Shown here: positions 5,243 through 8,824 of the stretch, piece by piece | How the letters are laid out: each line of letters starts with the position of its first letter | How positions within the stretch are numbered: the first letter of the stretch is position 1 | From: Pseudomonadota bacterium | GTDB lineage: Bacteria > Pseudomonadota > Alphaproteobacteria > Sphingomonadales > Sphingomonadaceae | Direction of reading: 5' to 3' | Length of the DNA: 8,824 nt | Assembly: GCA_023417515.1 (NCBI GenBank) | Contig: JAEZFL010000143.1 | Span: forward strand, 1 to 8,824 | Translations under genes and position numbers: made by a program | Notes under the pieces: generated by a model | Told to the model about the DNA's origin: nothing | The model's database searches: none | The model's input: only the letters and a program-made list of their open reading frames with translations

Positions 5243-7096
5243 TTAGGGCAGCCGTGTCCCGTCCCACTCCCGAGCCATGCCCGCCAGCACCTCGAGCGGC
5301 ATGTCGCCGGAGAGCAGCACCAGGTCATGGAAGTTCTTGAGGTCGAACCTTGTTCCAAGCCGCCGCCACGCTTCGTCGCGGATCTTGAGCATCTCGTTAT
5401 GCCCGAGCTTGTAGGCGGTCGCCTGGCCCGGCCACACGACATAGCGGTCGACCTCACTGGTCGCCGAGATCGGGTCGAGACCGACCGTGTCCTGGAAATA
5501 GCGGATCGTCGCGTCGCGCTCCCAGCCGCGGCTGTGCATTCCGGTGTCCATGACGATGCGCGCCGCGCGGTAGAGGAAGCTCTGCAGCATTCCGAGCCGA
5601 CCCAGCGGATTGTCGGCATAGACTCCAAGCTCGTCCGCCAGAGTCTCCGCATAGAGTCCCCAGCCTTCGCCGAACGCGGGAATTCCGACCGAGCGGTGAA
5701 GCAGCGGGATGTTCTGCGCCGAATTGACGATCGCGCCCTGCCACAGATGCCCCGGAACGCTCTCGTGATGGTTGAGCGTCGGCAGCGCCCATTTGGGCCA
5801 GATGCTGGTGTTGACGAGGTTGATGTAGAACACCCCGGGCCGGGTCCCGTCCAAGGAGCCGCCTTGGGCATAGCCGCGCGGCGCGCCTTCCTCGATGTTC
5901 GGCGGCACCCGCCTGATCTCCATCCCGCTGGTCGGAATAGTCTCGGCGTTGAACATCTCCGGCATCCGCCCGCGCACCATGTTCATGTGCGCGTTGAGGT
6001 CGGCGATGATCTGCGCCCGGCCGGCGTCGGTGTTGGGGTAGAGGAAGCGCTGCTGCTGCCCGAGCTCGCGCAGCCTCGCCCCGACACTGCCCTGGGTCAG
6101 TCCCTCGCGGCGGAGCAGCTCCTCGGCCTGCGCGCTCACCTCGCGCACCTGCTCGAGCCCGATCCGGTGCGCCTCCTCCGGAGTCAGGTCGGTGCTGGTG
6201 TGGAAGCGCAAGGCCGTCTGGTAGAAGCGCTCCCCATCCGGGAGCCGTCCCGCTGCCGGGCTGATTCCGGCGCGCCCGCGAATGTCGGTCAGGAAGGCGA
6301 TCTGCCGGTCGAGCGCCTGCGCCAGCGGCCCGTCGACGATTCGCACCGCGCGCGCTTCCCAGTCGCCGGCGACATTCGCCTCGCGCGCCCGCCGCACCAG
6401 TGATTGCACCAGCCCGGCCTGAGCCCCGCGCTCGCCGCGCAAGGCGCGCGTCTGGTTGAGCGCCTTGTCGATGATGTAGGTCGGCGGGATCACGCCGCGC
6501 GCCACGTCGGCCCGCGCGCCCTCGACCTCCAAATTCACGTTACGCGCGAACTGGTCGAGGCGGTCGAGATAGGCCTGCGCATCCGCCTCGCTCTCGACCT
6601 TGTGCTGGCTGTCGAGGAAGTCCGGCACCGACTGGTAGGAGCCGCTGAGCTGCGAGATGATGTAGGGGATCGGGTAATTGTACCCGCCGATCGCGCCATA
6701 GTTGAACGTCGCGACCTCGTTCGCCCGCTCCGCGAACCACAGGGCGGTGTCGAGCCAGCCGCGGTCGCGACCGCTCAGGCCGCTGCGGTCGATCGCTCGA
6801 AGCTGCGGCTGCGCGGCCGCGAGCGGCGCGTAGAGGTTGAGCTTGCCGGCCGGAGAGGAGTCGCTGAGCCGGCTCTTCAAGGCCGCCCGAGCGCCGGTAT
6901 CGAGGCCGAGCCCGGTCGCCAGCTCCGGCGAGGCGACCAGCATCCGCTCGAAGATCGCGTCGTAGAGCGGGCGCGCCTGAGCGGCCGTTCCTGAACCGAC
7001 GGCGCCGGTGCGCCCCATCGGCGCGCAGCCCGCGGCGAGGAATGCTCCGGCGGCGGCTGAGCCTTGCAGGAACTGGCGGCGGTGGAGGCTGATCAT
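5243..7096 (-). CDS. DUF885 family putative metallopeptidase, exported (Tat/lipoprotein-like leader)
   Basis: This 617-residue protein belongs to the DUF885 family, common in sphingomonads and xanthomonads and thought to be zinc-dependent peptidases; the substrate is unknown. The leader has a twin-arginine pattern, RRQFLQG (6-12), a hydrophobic stretch, and LAAGC ending at C24 that resembles a lipobox with a non-ideal -3 alanine. Tat export with lipid anchoring is possible. The likely metal site is the HESVPGH motif (444-450), followed by AFGEGWGLYAE (474-484) whose glutamate may be a further ligand. The YVVWPGQATAYKLG block (552-565) is also typical of the family. Length is normal and no disruption is seen. 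The ATG at 7096 has AAGGAG at 7107-7102. The neighbour upstream is another exported hydrolase, so a shared role in peptide use is possible but unproven. A gap of 84 bases holding the argC promoter follows. Confidence 0.88.
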   Translation of the reverse strand: MISLHRRQFLQGSAAAGAFLAAGCAPMGRTGAVGSGTAAQARPLYDAIFERMLVASPELATGLGLDTGARAALKSRLSDSSPAGKLNLYAPLAAAQPQLRAIDRSGLSGRDRGWLDTALWFAERANEVATFNYGAIGGYNYPIPYIISQLSGSYQSVPDFLDSQHKVESEADAQAYLDRLDQFARNVNLEVEGARADVARGVIPPTYIIDKALNQTRALRGERGAQAGLVQSLVRRAREANVAGDWEARAVRIVDGPLAQALDRQIAFLTDIRGRAGISPAAGRLPDGERFYQTALRFHTSTDLTPEEAHRIGLEQVREVSAQAEELLRREGLTQGSVGARLRELGQQQRFLYPNTDAGRAQIIADLNAHMNMVRGRMPEMFNAETIPTSGMEIRRVPPNIEEGAPRGYAQGGSLDGTRPGVFYINLVNTSIWPKWALPTLNHHESVPGHLWQGAIVNSAQNIPLLHRSVGIPAFGEGWGLYAETLADELGVYADNPLGRLGMLQSFLYRAARIVMDTGMHSRGWERDATIRYFQDTVGLDPISATSEVDRYVVWPGQATAYKLGHNEMLKIRDEAWRRLGTRFDLKNFHDLVLLSGDMPLEVLAGMAREWDGTRLP

Positions 7097-7116
7097 TCTC
7101 TCTCCTTACAACATCC

Positions 7117-7202
7117 CGTCATGCCGGACTTGATCCGGCATCCACCTTCTCCCCTTCAGTGGGCGAAGGGAAGGTGGACCCCGGATCAAGTCCGGGGTGA
7201 CG
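7117..7202. repeat. Paired inverted REP-like repeat, family II, ACTTGAT-loop type
   Basis: Two 33-base units, 7117-7149 and 7170-7202, are inverted around a 20-base centre. Read in the same direction, both have the form CGTCA, then a stem ending CCGG, the centre ACTTGAT, the complementary stem, and TCCACCTTC. The stem differs between units (ATGCCGG/CCGGCAT versus ACCCCGG/CCGGGGT) with full compensation. The centre adds its own stem, CCCTTC (7152-7157) with GAAGGG (7165-7170). Flanks match the 2748-2830 element, so both belong to one family with exchanged loop sequence. It fills the gap between the amidohydrolase and the DUF885 gene. Confidence 0.88.
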
Positions 7203-7211
7203 GAAACCCGG

Positions 7212-8567
7212 TCACTGCTCGTGCCGGTGCACCCGGCCGCGGGACATGACGAAATTGACGTTGCGAAGCACTCCGACGTCGCTGAGCGGGTCGCCGCGCA
7301 CCGCGACGATGTCGGCGACCCGGCCCGGCTCCAGAGTTCCGACCTCGTCGGCAAGGCCGAGCAGGTCGGCGGCATTGACCGTCGCAGCGACGATCGCCTG
7401 CTCCGGAGTCATTCCGTGCTGGACCATCAGCGGGAACTCGTCGGCATTGCGGCCGTGCATCGATACGCCCGCATCCGTTCCGAACGCGATGGGGACGCCG
7501 GCGCGATGGGCACGCTGGAGCGAAAGCCCGGTGATCCGGATTCGCCAGTCAATCTTCTGGCGCACCTCAGGCGAATAGGCGTTGGGATTGGCGCGGATAC
7601 GCTCGACATAACCGTTCACCGTCGACAGCGTCGGCACGTAATAAGCGCGGCCCTGACGAAACAGTCGGATGCTCTCGTCGTCGAGCAACGTCCCGTGCTC
7701 GATCGAATCCGCGCCCAGCCGAAGCGCGAGGTTGACGCCGTCGGCGCCGTGCGCGTGGACCGCGACCCGGCGGCCGTAGAGATGGGCGGTCTCGATCAGA
7801 GCGCGCGCCTCGTCCTCGAACATCTGAGCGCCGAGGCCGAGACCGATTCGGCTGTTCACCCCGCCGGTGGTGGCGATCTTGATCACGTCGACGCCGCGGG
7901 CGATCTGCCGGCGCACCGCACGGCGGCATTCCTCCGCGCCGTCGCAATTGGTGCCGCTGGCGCGCAGGTCGTCGTGGAATTCCTCACGGATGGCGAGCGT
8001 CGGGTCGGCATGGCCGGTCGTCGCGGAGATGGACGAGCCGGCGTCGACGATGCGCGGACCGATCGCCCAGCCGCGGCCGATCGCGTCGCGCAGGCCAAGC
8101 GTCACGCCGTCGTCGGAGCCCAGGTTGCGCACCGTGGTGAACCCGGCGTCCAGAGTCTTGCGCGCATTCCACGCCGCCTCGTGGGCGCGCAGGGCGACGC
8201 TGTCGGTGAAACCCGCGATGAAGCCTTCGTTGCCGGCGCGGTCGCTGTCGAGGTGGACGTGGCTGTCGATCAGCCCGGGCAGCACGAAGCGGTCCCTGAG
8301 GTCGATCAGCCGCGCCCCGGCGGGCGGATCGATGAAGCCGTCCTGCACCGATTCCACCCGCCCGTCGCGAACCACGATGCTGGCATTGCGCCGCGGTGGG
8401 CGGCCGGGCCGGTCGAGCAGCGTGCCGGCATGGATGACGGTGACTCCCGGCTCGCCCGGCGGCGCCGGCATCCGCGCCGGCGGCGGCTGGGGAATGTCGC
8501 TGGGTTGGGCGGCGGCGGGAGAGGCGAAGGCGGTCAGGAGGAGCGGCAACAGGATCAATCGGCGCAT
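7212..8567 (-). CDS. Secreted metal-dependent amidohydrolase, prolidase/imidazolonepropionase-like
   Basis: This is a 451-residue amidohydrolase-superfamily enzyme with a Sec signal peptide (MRRLILLPLLLTAFASPAAA, cleavage near residue 20) and a proline-rich linker. Ligands of a binuclear metal centre are visible: HVH (103-105), K230 in DVIKI as the probable carboxylated bridging lysine, H271 in VHAHG, H291 in IEHG and D365 in GTDAG. The TGHAD motif (184-188) and the RRQIARGVDVIKI region are typical of secreted Xaa-Pro dipeptidase-like members annotated as amidohydrolase or imidazolonepropionase-related. C208 and C214 could form a disulfide after export. The substrate cannot be read from sequence; a peptide or N-acyl amino acid is plausible. 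The ATG at 8567 has AAGGAG at 8583-8578. It lies upstream of the DUF885 gene on the same strand, separated by a repeat. Confidence 0.88.
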   Translation of the reverse strand: MRRLILLPLLLTAFASPAAAQPSDIPQPPPARMPAPPGEPGVTVIHAGTLLDRPGRPPRRNASIVVRDGRVESVQDGFIDPPAGARLIDLRDRFVLPGLIDSHVHLDSDRAGNEGFIAGFTDSVALRAHEAAWNARKTLDAGFTTVRNLGSDDGVTLGLRDAIGRGWAIGPRIVDAGSSISATTGHADPTLAIREEFHDDLRASGTNCDGAEECRRAVRRQIARGVDVIKIATTGGVNSRIGLGLGAQMFEDEARALIETAHLYGRRVAVHAHGADGVNLALRLGADSIEHGTLLDDESIRLFRQGRAYYVPTLSTVNGYVERIRANPNAYSPEVRQKIDWRIRITGLSLQRAHRAGVPIAFGTDAGVSMHGRNADEFPLMVQHGMTPEQAIVAATVNAADLLGLADEVGTLEPGRVADIVAVRGDPLSDVGVLRNVNFVMSRGRVHRHEQ

Positions 8568-8652
8568 CGGCGGAACGCTCCTTGTGCAGGGACGCCCCGT
8601 CTTAGCCGATCGTTACGGCAGGGAAACCCCGCTCACGAGGTAATCAAGCCCT

Positions 8653-8738
8653 CCCCTTCAGGCGCATCGGGTCGGCCATGCCCCCGGCATGGCCTGAACA
8701 GCGCGGGGCGCGGTTCACCCGATGCGGGGGTCAAGGGG
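8653..8738. repeat. Large nested palindrome upstream of the amidohydrolase
   Basis: Outer arms CCCCTT (8653-8658) and AAGGGG (8733-8738), then CGCATCGGGT (8663-8672) and ACCCGATGCG (8717-8726), enclose a perfect hairpin GGCCATGCC / GGCATGGCC (8674-8694, loop CCC). It differs from the other two repeat families. A role is not evident; it may be another dispersed palindromic element or an extragenic structure. Confidence 0.7.
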
Positions 8739-8824
8739 TGGGTGGGGCGAGCCGCAGGCTCGCGCGCGGCGGCGCCGCGCCCCCCCCCCCCCCCCCCCCC
8801 CGGGAGGGGGGGGGGGGTGGGGTG
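8739..8824. other. Low-complexity window end: tandem hairpins and C22/G12 homopolymers
   Basis: No gene is visible. CGAGCC/GGCTCG (8748-8762, loop GCA) and GCGCGGC/GCCGCGC (8764-8780, loop GGC) are perfect hairpins. They run into 22 consecutive C (8780-8801), then GGGA and 12 consecutive G (8806-8817). The homopolymers look like a contig-end assembly or sequencing artefact, though a genuine G-rich tract cannot be excluded. No convincing promoter for the amidohydrolase was found in 8584-8824. Confidence 0.6.

Noticed and set aside
3662..6403. A 913-codon open frame on the plus strand.
   Set aside because: It lies antisense to argJ, argC and the DUF885 gene, crosses a repeat and the argC promoter, and has an Arg/Ala/Pro-rich composition with no recognisable domain. 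It is a by-product of high GC.

Overview
This is a GC-rich stretch (about two thirds G+C by eye) with eight protein genes, all on the minus strand, so transcription runs from high to low coordinates. The last gene runs off the left edge. The organism is most likely an alphaproteobacterium, probably of the Sphingomonadales. The grounds are an ArgG N-terminus of alphaproteobacterial type, palindromic repeats of the kind common in sphingomonad genomes, and a pair of exported peptidase or amidohydrolase-type enzymes. This placement rests on recalled family knowledge, not on a search.

From right to left, the window starts with about 250 bases of palindromic, low-complexity DNA ending in a C22/G12 homopolymer block that may be a contig-end artefact. 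Next come a secreted metal-dependent amidohydrolase of the prolidase/imidazolonepropionase-like group (8567-7212) and a DUF885 putative metallopeptidase with a twin-arginine/lipoprotein-like leader (7096-5243). Then follows an arginine cluster: argC (5158-4148), argJ (4002-2842), argB (2735-1869), argF (1872-1012), argR (848-363) and the start of argG (320 to beyond the left edge).

The arginine genes fit one pathway. ArgJ makes N-acetylglutamate by recycling the acetyl group, ArgB phosphorylates it, and ArgC reduces it to the semialdehyde. The aminotransferase ArgD is absent and must be supplied from elsewhere. ArgJ then releases ornithine, ArgF carbamoylates it to citrulline, and ArgG makes argininosuccinate. 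ArgR is the arginine-sensing repressor. The gap in front of argC holds a perfect ARG-box palindrome, TGCATAATTATGCA, overlapping a second imperfect box and a plausible -10 element, so autoregulated control of the cluster is likely.

Two points stand out. First, the order argC-J-B-(D missing)-F-R is the classic actinobacterial order. ArgC (type 1), ArgJ, ArgB and ArgF also read like actinobacterial-lineage proteins, whereas ArgG reads as alphaproteobacterial, which suggests a transferred block joined to a resident argG. Second, four of the gaps between genes are filled by paired, inverted, stem-covarying palindromes from two families. The Shine-Dalgarno sequences of argR and argJ lie inside the terminal hairpin arm of one family.
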